From Bradyrhizobium sp. LMTR 3 (GTDB lineage: Bacteria; Pseudomonadota; Alphaproteobacteria; Rhizobiales; Xanthobacteraceae): a stretch of DNA of 64,000 bases. Numbering within the stretch: the stretch's first letter is position 1; every line of letters begins with the position of its first letter. A model generated the notes under the pieces. That model worked only from the letters and a program-made list of their open reading frames with translations, ran no database searches and was not told the origin of the DNA. The position numbers and the translations under genes were made by a program. Positions 35,168 to 43,710 of the stretch are shown in pieces. The DNA is taken from assembly GCF_001693485.1 (NCBI RefSeq), contig NZ_MAXC01000010.1, forward strand, positions 62,001-126,000. The letters run 5' to 3'.

Positions 35168-36595
35168 ATGAATATCGTTCAGGGTTCCGTGCCGCCGCTT
35201 CCCGCCGAGCGGATCGCAAAATTCCGCGCCATCGTCGGCGACAAATATGCGGTGACCGATGCCGCCGATATCGCGCCCTACGTCACCGAGGAACGCGACC
35301 TGTTCCACGGCCGCTCGCCGCTGGTGCTGCGGCCGGGCTCGACGGCAGAGGTGTCCGCGATCTGCAAGCTCGCCAGCGAGCACAAAATCGCGCTGGTGCC
35401 GCAGGGTGGGAATACCGGCCTGGTCGGCGGGCAGACCCCGCATCATGGCGAGGTCGTCGTCTCGCTACGGCGGCTGGACAAAATTCGCGAGATCGATCCC
35501 GCGTCCAACACCATGACGTGCGAGGCCGGCGTGGTGCTGCAGATCGCGCAAGCTCGCGCGGCCGAAGTGGATCGCCTGTTCCCGCTCTCGCTCGGTGCGG
35601 AAGGAAGCTGCACCATCGGCGGCAATCTCTCCACCAATGCCGGCGGCACGGCGGCGCTGGCGTATGGCGTGGCGCGCGAGATGGCGCTCGGGCTCGAAGT
35701 CGTCCTCGCCGACGGCCGGATCCTGAACGGATTGTCCAAACTGAAAAAGGACAACACCGGCTACGATTTGCGCAACCTCTTCATCGGCGCCGAGGGCACG
35801 CTCGGCATCATCACTGCGGCGACGTTAAAGCTGTTTCCGAAGCCGCACGCGGTGGAGACCGCCTATGTCGGCCTCCAATCGCCGGCGCAGGCATTGAAGC
35901 TGTTGTCGATCGCGCAGAATGAGGCTGCCGGCAGCCTGACCAGCTTCGAATTGCTGGCCGACATCGCCGTCGATTTCAGCCTGCGTCACGGCATCGACAT
36001 CCGCGATCCGCTCTCGACCAAGCACCCCTGGTACGTGCTGATGGAATTGTCGTCCTCGCGCGAAGACGCGCGTGATGCGCTGGAAGCGATCCTCGCTCAG
36101 GGCATGGAGGAAGGCATCGTCGACGATGCCGTGATCGCGGCGAATCTCTCGCAGCGCGCCGGGTTCTGGAAACTGCGCGATGAAATGTCGGCCGCGCAGA
36201 AGCCGGAAGGCGGCTCGATCAAGCACGATATCTCGGTGCCGGTCGCGGCCGTGCCCGCCTTCATCGAGGAGGCCAATGCGGCCGTTGTAAAACTCATTCC
36301 GGGCTCGCGGCCGGTGCCATTCGGCCATCTCGGCGACGGCAACATCCACTACAATGTCAGCCAGCCGATCGGCGGCAACACCGCCGACTTCATGTCGCGC
36401 TGGCATGAGGTCAACGAGGTGGTGTTCGAAATCGTGCTGCGGATGGGCGGATCGATTTCCGCCGAGCACGGCATCGGCGTGCTCAAGCGCGACGAACTGC
36501 CCGACGTCAAGGACAAGGTCGCGATCGAACTGATGCGCAGCATCAAGGCAATGCTCGACCCGCTCGGCATCATGAACCCGGGCAAGGTGTTGTGA
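35168..36595 (+). CDS. FAD-linked oxidase of the GlcD / D-2-hydroxyacid dehydrogenase family
   Basis: 475 residues from ATG 35168; ATG 35153 is an equally possible start. FAD-binding PCMH domain at the N-terminus (VPQGGNTGLVGGQTP near 75, IGGNLSTNAGG near 145, NLFIGAEGTLGIIT near 200), then the FAD-oxidase C-terminal domain (PFGHLGDGNIHYN, ISAEHGIG, DPLGIMNPGKVL). These motifs fit D-lactate or D-2-hydroxyglutarate dehydrogenases; the exact acid is not decidable from sequence. Its stop overlaps the start of the acetyltransferase gene (GTGA), so they are translationally coupled. Confidence 0.93.
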   Translation: MNIVQGSVPPLPAERIAKFRAIVGDKYAVTDAADIAPYVTEERDLFHGRSPLVLRPGSTAEVSAICKLASEHKIALVPQGGNTGLVGGQTPHHGEVVVSLRRLDKIREIDPASNTMTCEAGVVLQIAQARAAEVDRLFPLSLGAEGSCTIGGNLSTNAGGTAALAYGVAREMALGLEVVLADGRILNGLSKLKKDNTGYDLRNLFIGAEGTLGIITAATLKLFPKPHAVETAYVGLQSPAQALKLLSIAQNEAAGSLTSFELLADIAVDFSLRHGIDIRDPLSTKHPWYVLMELSSSREDARDALEAILAQGMEEGIVDDAVIAANLSQRAGFWKLRDEMSAAQKPEGGSIKHDISVPVAAVPAFIEEANAAVVKLIPGSRPVPFGHLGDGNIHYNVSQPIGGNTADFMSRWHEVNEVVFEIVLRMGGSISAEHGIGVLKRDELPDVKDKVAIELMRSIKAMLDPLGIMNPGKVL

Positions 36596-37053
36596 CCGCA
36601 TCAGCGACGAAGCCCGTGCCTGCGCTCGCCATCACCGACATCGCAGATGCCGACGTCGCGGCCGTGATCGCGCTGTGGCAGGCCTGCGGCCTGACGCGGC
36701 CCTGGAACGATCCCGCCAGCGATATCGCGCTGGCACGTCGCGGGCCGAATTCGACCGTGCTGATCGGCCGCGAGGGTGCCGCGATCGTGGCCACCGCGAT
36801 GGTCGGCCATGATGGGCATCGTGGCTGGGTCTATTACGTCGCGTCGGATCCTGATCGCCGCGCCAAAGGCTATGGCCGCGCCATCATGAACGCGGCCGAG
36901 GACTGGCTGCGCGCGGCCGGCATTCCGAAACTGCAATTGCTGGTGCGGCCGGAAAATTCGGGCGTCGCCGCGTTCTACCAGTCGATCGGTTTCGGCGAGC
37001 AACAGATCCTGTTCTTCTCCAAATGGCTCGACGGCCGCGAGCCGCCGCGGTGA
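36592..37053 (+). CDS. ypeA: GNAT acetyltransferase, YpeA type
   Basis: 153 residues. The segment CGLTRPWNDP near residue 32 and the DGHRGWVYYVASDP / RRAKGYGRAIM acetyl-CoA binding loop match E. coli YpeA closely. The acceptor substrate is unknown. The start is GTG at 36592, which overlaps the stop of the oxidase gene by four bases. It lies 14 bases before the Nudix gene in the same operon. Confidence 0.9.
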   Translation: MTASATKPVPALAITDIADADVAAVIALWQACGLTRPWNDPASDIALARRGPNSTVLIGREGAAIVATAMVGHDGHRGWVYYVASDPDRRAKGYGRAIMNAAEDWLRAAGIPKLQLLVRPENSGVAAFYQSIGFGEQQILFFSKWLDGREPPR

Positions 37054-37067
37054 ACTGAAGGATTGCC

Positions 37068-37649
37068 ATGAGCCTCGCAGATCGTGTCCGCGTCAAGAAC
37101 GTCCATGTGCTCTCCGACCGGCACTATCGGTTGGAGGAAGTCGAGTTCGACTATCGACGCGGCAACGGCGAATGGCAGACGATGAAGCGGGAGGTTTTCG
37201 ACCGCGGCCACGCCGCCACGCTGTTGGCGTACAATGTCGCAAGCCGCACCGTCGTGCTGACGCGGCAGTTCCGCCTGCCGCCCTATCGTGCCGGTCACGA
37301 CGATCTCATGATCGAGGCCGCCGCCGGCATGCTCGACGACGAGACTCCCGAGAACCGGATTCGTGCGGAGGCGGAGGAGGAAATCGGCTATCTATTGCAC
37401 GATGTGCGCAAGGTGTTCGAGGCCTTCATGAGCCCGGGCTCGGTTACCGAGAAACTGCACTTCTTCGTCGCCGAATACGAAGCTGCGATGCGGGTCGGCG
37501 ACGGCGGCGGATTGGCCGACGAAGGCGAGGACATCGAGGTGCTGGAGTTGCCGATCGACCAGGCGCTCGCAATGATATTGGACGGCCGCATCGTCGACGC
37601 CAAGACCATCATGCTGTTGCAATACGCAGCGCTGAATATTTTTCGCTGA
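37068..37649 (+). CDS. NudK-like Nudix hydrolase (GDP-mannose / sugar-nucleotide pyrophosphatase family)
   Basis: 193 residues with the layout of the NudK/ADP-ribose pyrophosphatase branch: RQFRLPPYRAGHDD, then the Nudix box region AGMLDDETPENRIRAEAEEEIGY near residues 85-107, then SPGSVTEKLHFFVAEY. The box is not canonical: a Thr stands where the first Glu is expected, while the terminal EE-x-G part is kept. Substrate is therefore uncertain. Last gene of the tsaC-led run; a dispersed palindrome follows its stop at once. Confidence 0.9.
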   Translation: MSLADRVRVKNVHVLSDRHYRLEEVEFDYRRGNGEWQTMKREVFDRGHAATLLAYNVASRTVVLTRQFRLPPYRAGHDDLMIEAAAGMLDDETPENRIRAEAEEEIGYLLHDVRKVFEAFMSPGSVTEKLHFFVAEYEAAMRVGDGGGLADEGEDIEVLELPIDQALAMILDGRIVDAKTIMLLQYAALNIFR

Positions 37650-37650
37650 C

Positions 37651-37741
37651 TGTAGGGTGGGCAAAGCGCAGCGTGCCGACCATTGCGAGCAGAATTGCGC
37701 GGTGAAAATGGTGGGCACGCTTCGCTTTCCTCACCCTACGA
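37651..37741. repeat. Dispersed palindrome family I, copy 1
   Basis: Begins TGTAGGGTGGGCAAAGCG and ends CTTTCCTCACCCTACGA, forming a long imperfect stem around a variable centre. The inner arms pair as well (GTGCCGACCAT / ATGGTGGGCAC). Two further copies lie at 44953-45044 and 59089-59184. It starts right after the Nudix stop codon. Copy 1 is the most diverged. Confidence 0.85.
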
Positions 37742-37766
37742 GAGAACGACGAGATCTGCATCCACC

Positions 37767-38534
37767 TCAGAACAACGACCCCTGCCCGTCATCCTCCGGC
37801 ACCGCCGGAGCCGCCTTGCGCGGCGCGGCGCGCTTCGCAGGCTTCGGCTCCTCCGCTGCGCGCTGCTCGTCGGTGATCGGCAGCAGCAATTGCGCGTCGT
37901 CATTGACCACGCGATTGACGCGCGTGGAAATCTCGTGCCAGGCGAATTCGCCCTCGGTCGGCCCGCGCAGCAGCGGCATGACATCCTCTGCGTCGTGGAT
38001 GCGGCCGTCGAGCCAGCGCTCGAATTCGTCAGGGGCGATCGTCACGGGCACGCGGTGATGCAGCGTGGCGAGATCGCGGCTGGCCGGTGCGGTGACGATG
38101 GCGACGCTGTCGGTCTCCTCGCCGTTCGGCCCCATCCAGGTCTCCGCGAGCGCAGCAAAGCCAACGGGATGGCCGTCGCGGCGATGGATGAAGAACGGCC
38201 GCTTGCGGCCGCCCGCGTCCTGCCATTCGTAGTAGCCGTCCGCCGGGATCAGACAGCGCCGCCGCTTGATGGCGTTTTTGAACGCGGGCTTGTCGAGCAC
38301 CGTCTCCGAGCGCGCGTTGATCAGGAGCGTAAATTTGCGGGGATCCTTCACCCAAGCCGGCACCAGGCCCCAGCGCATCAGCCGGAAGTGACGGCCGCCG
38401 TTTTCCAGAATCACCACCGGAACCGGTTGAGTCGGCGCGATATTATACTGTGGCGGGAAATTGGGCTGCTCGATATAGCCGAAGATTTGCCGGAGCGCCT
38501 CCGGCGGCGAGGTGATGACGAAGCGTCCGCACAT
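37767..38534 (-). CDS. SRAP-family abasic-site processing protein (YedK/HMCES-like)
   Basis: 255 residues. After removal of the initiator Met, Cys2 (MCGRF) forms a thiazolidine crosslink to abasic sites in single-stranded DNA. The other active-site residues are in place: Asn73 (LLINARSET), Glu103 (DGYYEW) and His160 (ATLHHRVP), matching E. coli YedK. A basic Ala/Pro/Lys tail after residue 220 ends in QGSLF, which resembles the beta sliding-clamp binding pentapeptide. It is convergent with the Nudix gene and divergent from the hypothetical gene at 38597. Confidence 0.95.
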   Translation of the reverse strand: MCGRFVITSPPEALRQIFGYIEQPNFPPQYNIAPTQPVPVVILENGGRHFRLMRWGLVPAWVKDPRKFTLLINARSETVLDKPAFKNAIKRRRCLIPADGYYEWQDAGGRKRPFFIHRRDGHPVGFAALAETWMGPNGEETDSVAIVTAPASRDLATLHHRVPVTIAPDEFERWLDGRIHDAEDVMPLLRGPTEGEFAWHEISTRVNRVVNDDAQLLLPITDEQRAAEEPKPAKRAAPRKAAPAVPEDDGQGSLF

Positions 38535-38596
38535 TATCTGACCAACATAAGCTTCCGTTTAATGGGTGTTAACCCCAGATGTTAACAGTGGGGCCG

Positions 38597-39109
38597 ATGA
38601 CCTCCATGGCCGCCACAGAAGTGCGATCCGATCCGCCGATGCCGCCACCGACGGGCCGTATAGACGAGGCTCGCGCGGAGCAATTGCGCGTCGCCAACAT
38701 CAATCCCCGCACCGGGCTCGCCACCGACTATCTGAATCATTTCAACGAAGCCATCATGCTGCTCGAAATGGTTCCGGACATGCCGGAATGCGCCGAGGAT
38801 TTTCTCACCTGGACGCCGCTGTCCTACGCCGAGCATTTCTGGGCCTCCAACTTCAAGGCCCGCGACCTCGCGATCGAGGCCTATGAATGCGCCGACCCCA
38901 AGGTCCGTGCCGATTTCGACAAGCTTACGGCGACCATGACCTCGATACTGACCGCGGTGGGCAAGGCGATGCGCGAGGCCCAGCAGGACAAAACCCGCGC
39001 TACGCTGGCCGAGCAGGCCACCGCCTGGGTCAAGCCGCTGGTGGCGTTGGCCGGCGGCGTCATCAACGGCAATGCCGAGGCCGACTTCGACGCGGCGATG
39101 TCGAACTAG
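38597..39109 (+). CDS. Conserved hypothetical protein (helical)
   Basis: 170 residues from ATG 38597 (alternatives 38579 and 38606). After a Pro-rich start it is mostly helical, with NINPRTGLATDYLNHFNEAIMLLEM near 35 and VKPLVALAGGVING near 145. No signal peptide or membrane segment. I do not recognise a domain of known function. The coding bias and the clean frame support a real gene. It is transcribed away from the SRAP gene. Confidence 0.75.
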   Translation: MTSMAATEVRSDPPMPPPTGRIDEARAEQLRVANINPRTGLATDYLNHFNEAIMLLEMVPDMPECAEDFLTWTPLSYAEHFWASNFKARDLAIEAYECADPKVRADFDKLTATMTSILTAVGKAMREAQQDKTRATLAEQATAWVKPLVALAGGVINGNAEADFDAAMSN

Positions 39110-39201
39110 CCGCCTCGTCCCCGGCCCACCACATTAGACCTGCGCGGCCCGATCGGGCATGATCGCTTGCGCAGCGAGTTCCCTGCTTACCGGATCACCC
39201 C

Positions 39202-39621
39202 TTGACCTCCCCCATTCAGCCGGACCGCCCCCAACTCGCCGTCAGCGGCGCGATCTTCCGCGACGGCAAGGTCCTCTTGGTCCGCCGCGCCCGCTCGCCG
39301 GGCAAGGGCTTCTACTCGCTCCCCGGCGGCCGGGTCGAATTCGGCGAATCCCTGCATACTGCGCTCCACCGCGAGGTGGACGAGGAAACCGGCTTGCGAA
39401 TCGAGATTCTGGGCCTGGCCGGCTGGCGCGAGGTGTTGCCTGGGGCCAGCGGCGGCGGGCATTACCTGATCATGTCGTTCGCGGCGCGCTGGACGGCCAG
39501 GGAGCCGGTCCTGAACGACGAGCACGACGATTTCAAATGGCTGGCGCCGGATGGGCTCGGCGATCTCAAGATGACCGGCGGCCTGCTGGAGGTCATCGAG
39601 GCCGCCCGGAAGCTGGTCTAG
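39202..39621 (+). CDS. Nudix hydrolase (ADP-ribose pyrophosphatase-like)
   Basis: 139 residues with a perfect 23-residue Nudix box at 43-65 (Gly43-x5-Glu49-x7-Arg57-Glu58-Val-x-Glu61-Glu62-x-Gly64-Leu). Domain organisation is that of small MutT-like enzymes (VSGAIFRDGKVLLVRRA at the start). It hydrolyses a nucleoside diphosphate linked to some group; ADP-ribose-like or NTP substrates are typical. The start appears to be TTG at 39202; no better start lies between it and the box. Confidence 0.92.
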   Translation: MTSPIQPDRPQLAVSGAIFRDGKVLLVRRARSPGKGFYSLPGGRVEFGESLHTALHREVDEETGLRIEILGLAGWREVLPGASGGGHYLIMSFAARWTAREPVLNDEHDDFKWLAPDGLGDLKMTGGLLEVIEAARKLV

Positions 39622-39684
39622 GCCGTCCCTGCCGGCGCCTCACGCCTTGCCTCGGGCGTATTGAGGGGGCATATCGGCCCTCAA

Positions 39685-40062
39685 ATGTTCAAGCACGCCC
39701 TCGCCGCCCTCATCCTCATTTCGGCATGCCATGTGGCCCCCGCACGCGCCCAGGACGCGGCTGCGCCGTTCGACGGCGACCTGCAGCGGCTGGCCGAAAT
39801 TCTCGGCACCCTGCATTACCTCCGGGGCATTTGCGGCGCCAATGAAGGAGCGAAATGGCGCAATGAGATGCAGGCGCTGATCGACGCCGAAACCCCTTCC
39901 GGGGACCGCCGCGCCCGCATGATCGCCGGCTTCAACCGCGGCTATAACGGCTTTCAGCAGACCTACCGGACCTGCACGCCGGCAGCCTCGGTCGCGATCC
40001 GCAGGTATATCGAGGAAGGCTCCAAAATCTCGCGCGACCTCACCGCGCGCTATGCGAACTGA
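39685..40062 (+). CDS. TIGR02301-family exported protein
   Basis: 125 residues. A signal peptide (MFKHALAALILISACHVAPARAQ) is followed by the conserved core: LGTLHYLRGICG, then AGFNRGYNGFQQTYRTCTPAA and a helical end. This matches the TIGR02301 family of small periplasmic proteins known from Rhizobiales; its function is unknown. Two Cys (in GICG and RTCTP) may form a disulfide. The start at 39685 is chosen for the signal peptide; the frame is open back to 39661. Confidence 0.85.
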   Translation: MFKHALAALILISACHVAPARAQDAAAPFDGDLQRLAEILGTLHYLRGICGANEGAKWRNEMQALIDAETPSGDRRARMIAGFNRGYNGFQQTYRTCTPAASVAIRRYIEEGSKISRDLTARYAN

Positions 40063-40071
40063 GGGTCGTTG

Positions 40072-40123
40072 TTTGACGCATTTTCTCACCGCGAACCGGG
40101 TCCCCACTTCGCTCGAAAACGCT
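40072..40123. repeat. Dispersed repeat family II, copy A, abutting the HAD gene start
   Basis: Runs from TTTGACGCATTTTCTC to CGAAAACGCT, with inverted ends (GCATTTTC / GAAAACGC). A second copy at 63371-63421 is about 85% identical. The base after the repeat is the A of the HAD start codon, so the repeat is also that gene's leader. Confidence 0.8.
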
Positions 40124-40762
40124 ATGACGGACGCAATTTATTTCGACCTCGATGGAACGCTGACCGACCCCAAGCCGGGTATCACCCGTTGCATCCAATA
40201 CGCGCTGCAAAGGCTCGATCATCATACGATTCCGACCGCGGACGAACTGACCTGGTGCATCGGCCCGCCGCTGCGCTCGAGCTTTGTGAAGTTGCTCGGC
40301 GATCACTCCGCGGACCGCGCGGTGACGCTCTACCGGGAGCGATTTTCCGACATCGGTCTCTACGAAAACGGCGTGTACGACGGCATCGACGAGGTGCTGA
40401 CGGCACTCCGCGCGTCCGGCCACCGGCTGTTCATCGCTACCAGCAAGGCGCACGTGTTCGCCGAACGCATCATCGACCATTTCGGCTTGCGCAAGCACTT
40501 CGAGCGCGTGTTCGGCGCCGAGCTCGACGGCACCCGCGCCGACAAGTCGCATCTGCTGCAATACGCGCTGAAGGAAGTCGCCGTCGATCCGTCCAAAACC
40601 CTGATGATCGGCGACCGCGGCCACGACATGGTCGGCGCAAAAAACAACGGCATGAAGGGCATCGGCGTGTTGTACGGCTATGGCAGCCGGGCCGAGCTGA
40701 TCGAGGCCGGCGCCCACCATGTCTGCGCCACGCCCGGAGCGATCCCCGGCTGCATTTCTTGA
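40124..40762 (+). CDS. HAD-superfamily phosphatase, phosphoglycolate phosphatase-like
   Basis: 212 residues with the HAD motifs in order: Asp8/Asp10 (FDLDGTLTD), Ser in IATSKAH near 107, Lys in RADKSHLL and the acidic motif MIGDRGHDMVGAKNNG near 166-181. The cap domain after motif I and overall length match Gph/PGP-like enzymes. The substrate is not certain. The ATG at 40124 is the first in frame before motif I and sits exactly at the end of a dispersed repeat; no clear Shine-Dalgarno is visible within it. Confidence 0.92.
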   Translation: MTDAIYFDLDGTLTDPKPGITRCIQYALQRLDHHTIPTADELTWCIGPPLRSSFVKLLGDHSADRAVTLYRERFSDIGLYENGVYDGIDEVLTALRASGHRLFIATSKAHVFAERIIDHFGLRKHFERVFGAELDGTRADKSHLLQYALKEVAVDPSKTLMIGDRGHDMVGAKNNGMKGIGVLYGYGSRAELIEAGAHHVCATPGAIPGCIS

Positions 40763-40915
40763 CGTTGGGAACCTCGTGGAACCGCCGCCCGAAAAATCGG
40801 CACTGCCGTTAACCTTTCCTAAAGATGTGGCCTAGGCGGCCCTGCACCGCGTGCTACAGCTTGTCGCGTCAGGATGCGATCCGCCCTGGTTCGCGCGCAG
40901 ATTTCGTTGAGCTTC

Positions 40916-41182
40916 ATGAGCCGCCCAGTCTCCTTCTCGACCACCCACGACCCGCTTCCGGATCTCGAACAGAAGCAGACTGCCCTTAGCTACCTGAGCG
41001 AGGCCTGGGCCGAAGCGCGGCACGATGGCGTCGACGGCGACTGCCTGGCGCAGGCGAGCCTGTTCACGGCACTCGCCGAACTGGTCTCGACCTATGGCGA
41101 GGACGCGGTAGCAAAATTCGCCGAAGGTCTTTCGGCACGCGTGCGCAACGGCGAGTTTTCGCTGACGCTGGCGAAGCAATGA
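40916..41182 (+). CDS. Conserved hypothetical protein, 88 residues
   Basis: A small acidic helical protein without signal or membrane segment: SRPVSFSTTHDPLPDLEQ at the start, then a helical stretch ending GEFSLTLAKQ. I cannot assign a function. The start at 40916 gives a compact product; the frame is open upstream to 40874. It is alone between the HAD gene and a palindromic repeat. Confidence 0.65.
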   Translation: MSRPVSFSTTHDPLPDLEQKQTALSYLSEAWAEARHDGVDGDCLAQASLFTALAELVSTYGEDAVAKFAEGLSARVRNGEFSLTLAKQ

Positions 41183-41199
41183 GCTTGCACAAATGTCAT

Positions 41200-41292
41200 C
41201 GCCCGGCTTGACCGGGCGACCCAGTACGCCGCGGCTTCTCGATTCAATCACTACCGTCTCTGGAATACTGGATCACCCGCCTTCGCGGGTGA
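41200..41292. repeat. Composite palindromic repeat (two hairpins)
   Basis: Hairpin CGCCCGG-CTTGA-CCGGGCG (41200-41218) and hairpin TCACCCGC-CTTC-GCGGGTGA (41273-41292), about 55 bases apart. It lies between convergent genes, where it may also end transcription, but neither hairpin is followed by a T run. Confidence 0.7.
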
Positions 41293-41343
41293 CGACGACT
41301 ATGGGCGGCGCGACACCGTGCCCTCGCTCGACGGCAGAGACTC

Positions 41344-42678
41344 TTACGCCCTCAACGTCTCCAGGAACCGCACCGGTTCGCCGATGGACGGCGTCGTTAC
41401 CTCGCCCTGCCACATCACGCGCCTGCCGCGCACGAAGGTGCCGACCGGCCATCCGGTGACGCGGACGCCGTCATAGGGCGTCCACCCGGCGCGCGAGGCC
41501 ACCCACTTATTGGTGATGGTCTCAGAGCGCTTGAGATCGACGATGGTGAAGTCGGCGTCGTAGCCCGCAGCAATGCGGCCCTTGCAGGCGATGTTGTACA
41601 GCCGCGCAGGACCCGCGCTGGTGAGATCGACGAAACGCTGTAGCGACAGCCGCCCGGCATTGACGTGATCGAGCATCAAGGGCACCAGCGTCTGCACGCC
41701 GGTCATGCCGGAGGGCGAAGCGGGATAGGTCTTCGCCTTTTCTTCCAGCGTATGCGGCGCATGGTCGGAGCCGAGCACGTCGATGATGCCCTGCTCGATG
41801 CCATACCAGATTCCCTCACGGTGATCGGCCGCGCGCACCGGCGGGTTCATCTGCGCAAGCGTGCCGAGCCGCTCGTAGCATTCCGGCGCGGCCATGGTGA
41901 GATGATGCGGCGTCGCCTCGCAGGATGCGACATCCTTGTGGTCGCGCAGATATTCGATCTCCTGCTTGGTCGAGATGTGCAGCACGTGGATGCGCTTGCC
42001 GGTCTCGCGCGCAAGATTGACCAGCCGCTGGGTTGCCATCAGCGCTGCAGTCTCGTCGCGCCATACCGGATGCGAGCGCGGGTCGCCCTCGATGCGGAGC
42101 GACTTGCGGTCGTTGAGGCGATATTCGTCCTCAGCGTGAAAGGCGGCGCGGCGGCGGATTACCTGGAAGATGCGCCGCAGGCTTTCGTCGTCCTCGACCA
42201 ACAACGCGCCGGTGGAAGAGCCGATGAACACCTTGACGCCGGCACAACCAGGCGCGCGTTCCAACTCGGGCAGATGGTTCACGTTCTCGCGGGTGCCGCC
42301 GATGAAAAAGGCAAAGTCGCAATGCATGCGATGACGGCCGGCGTTGATCTTGGCGGTGAACGTCTCCTCGGTGACCGTGAGCGGATTGGTGTTCGGCATC
42401 TCGAACACTGCGGTAACGCCGCCCATTACGGCGCTGCGCGAGCCGGTCTCGAGGTCTTCCTTGTGCGTCAGCCCCGGCTCGCGGAAATGCACCTGCGTGT
42501 CCATCACGCCAGGCAGGATGTGCAGGCCTTTGCAGTCAATGGTCTCGCCGGCGGAGGCCTGTCCGAGCCCCCCGATCGCAGCGATCCGGCCATTGGAGAT
42601 GCCGATGTCGCAGATGCCCTCACCGTCCTGATTGACCACGGTGCCGGATTTTAGAATGGTATCAAATCGCTGATTCAT
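41344..42678 (-). CDS. Dihydroorotase-like amidohydrolase (PyrC family)
   Basis: 444 residues of the cyclic amidohydrolase superfamily, length typical of long dihydroorotases. Visible: DTQVHFREPG at 60-69, MPNTNPLT near 94, the carbamylated-lysine candidate Lys149 (GVKVFIGSSTG), HVLHIST, EATPHHL and the catalytic Asp in GSDHAPH. The first metal His of the usual His-x-His is Gln62 here, although His64 and Arg66 are kept. The family could perform the dihydroorotate ring closure in pyrimidine synthesis, or a related cyclic-amide hydrolysis. It is divergent from ygfZ across a 150-base gap. Confidence 0.87.
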   Translation of the reverse strand: MNQRFDTILKSGTVVNQDGEGICDIGISNGRIAAIGGLGQASAGETIDCKGLHILPGVMDTQVHFREPGLTHKEDLETGSRSAVMGGVTAVFEMPNTNPLTVTEETFTAKINAGRHRMHCDFAFFIGGTRENVNHLPELERAPGCAGVKVFIGSSTGALLVEDDESLRRIFQVIRRRAAFHAEDEYRLNDRKSLRIEGDPRSHPVWRDETAALMATQRLVNLARETGKRIHVLHISTKQEIEYLRDHKDVASCEATPHHLTMAAPECYERLGTLAQMNPPVRAADHREGIWYGIEQGIIDVLGSDHAPHTLEEKAKTYPASPSGMTGVQTLVPLMLDHVNAGRLSLQRFVDLTSAGPARLYNIACKGRIAAGYDADFTIVDLKRSETITNKWVASRAGWTPYDGVRVTGWPVGTFVRGRRVMWQGEVTTPSIGEPVRFLETLRA

Positions 42679-42828
42679 CGCTGCTTCATGGTCCTCTGGC
42701 GCTCGCTTTAAGGCCTTGTTGACAGCACCTTAGCGCCTTACGTTCCCATGTGATATCCGGCTCCTGCGTTTTCCCAGGAACTTGAGAGCTCACTGCAAAT
42801 CGCACTGCAAAAGAGGCCGTTTTACCTA

Positions 42829-43710
42829 ATGAAAGCAGCGTTTCTTCCGGACCGGGGCGTGGTCAAGGTCAGCGGCGAGGATGCCCGCAATTTCCTCAAC
42901 GGCCTCGTCACCACAGATGTCACGCCGCTGCAGCCCGGTCTTGGCCGGTTCGGCGCGCTGCTGACGCCGCAGGGAAAAATCACGGCGGACTTCCTCATTA
43001 CCGAAGCCCCTGCAGGTCACGGCGGCGACTTCCTGATCGATGCGCCCCGCGTGCTGGCGCAAAACCTCGCTGACAAGCTCGGCTTCTACAAGCTGCGCGC
43101 CAAGGTCGCGGTGGAGAACATCTCCGACAGCATGGGCGTGCTGGCGGCTTGGGACGGCGAGCCCGCGGTGAAGCCCGATCTGGCCTTTGCCGATCCGCGG
43201 CATGAAGCTCTCGGCTGGCGTATTCTTGTCCCTGAAGATCTCAAGCAAAAGGTGGCCGAGCTGATCGGCGCCGACCTCGTCGACAGCGAGGCCTACGAGG
43301 CGCATCGCATCGCCTTGGGCGTGCCGCGCGGCGGGCTCGACTTCATGTACAGCGACGCATTCCCGCACGAGACCAATATGGATCGCCTGCACGGCGTCGA
43401 TTTCGACAAGGGCTGCTATGTCGGCCAGGAAGTCGTGTCGCGCATGCAGCATCGCGGCACCGCGCGCACGCGGATCGTGCGGGTCACGCTCGAAGACTTT
43501 TCGCCGGAAACCGGCGTCGCCGTTCTCGGCGGCGACAAGCAGGTCGGCACCATGGGATCGACCGCCGGCGGCCGCGGCCTCGCACTGGTCCGGATCGACC
43601 GCGTTGCGGATGCGCTCGATGCAGGACTTTCGTTGACCGCCGGCGGCCTTGCGATCCGGCTGACCGATCCGAATGACGTTCGCGTCCCACCGAAGCAGAC
43701 CGTCGCATGA
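42829..43710 (+). CDS. ygfZ: YgfZ/GcvT-like folate-binding protein for Fe-S cluster enzymes
   Basis: 293 residues. The signature KGCYVGQEVVSRMQHRG near 203-219 has the conserved Cys of the YgfZ family, which helps maintain certain Fe-S enzymes with tetrahydrofolate. The N-terminal GcvT-like fold is seen in VSGEDARNFLNGLVTTDV and LLTPQGKITADF. The last four bases overlap the tag start (ATGA), starting a three-gene operon. Confidence 0.95.
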   Translation: MKAAFLPDRGVVKVSGEDARNFLNGLVTTDVTPLQPGLGRFGALLTPQGKITADFLITEAPAGHGGDFLIDAPRVLAQNLADKLGFYKLRAKVAVENISDSMGVLAAWDGEPAVKPDLAFADPRHEALGWRILVPEDLKQKVAELIGADLVDSEAYEAHRIALGVPRGGLDFMYSDAFPHETNMDRLHGVDFDKGCYVGQEVVSRMQHRGTARTRIVRVTLEDFSPETGVAVLGGDKQVGTMGSTAGGRGLALVRIDRVADALDAGLSLTAGGLAIRLTDPNDVRVPPKQTVA

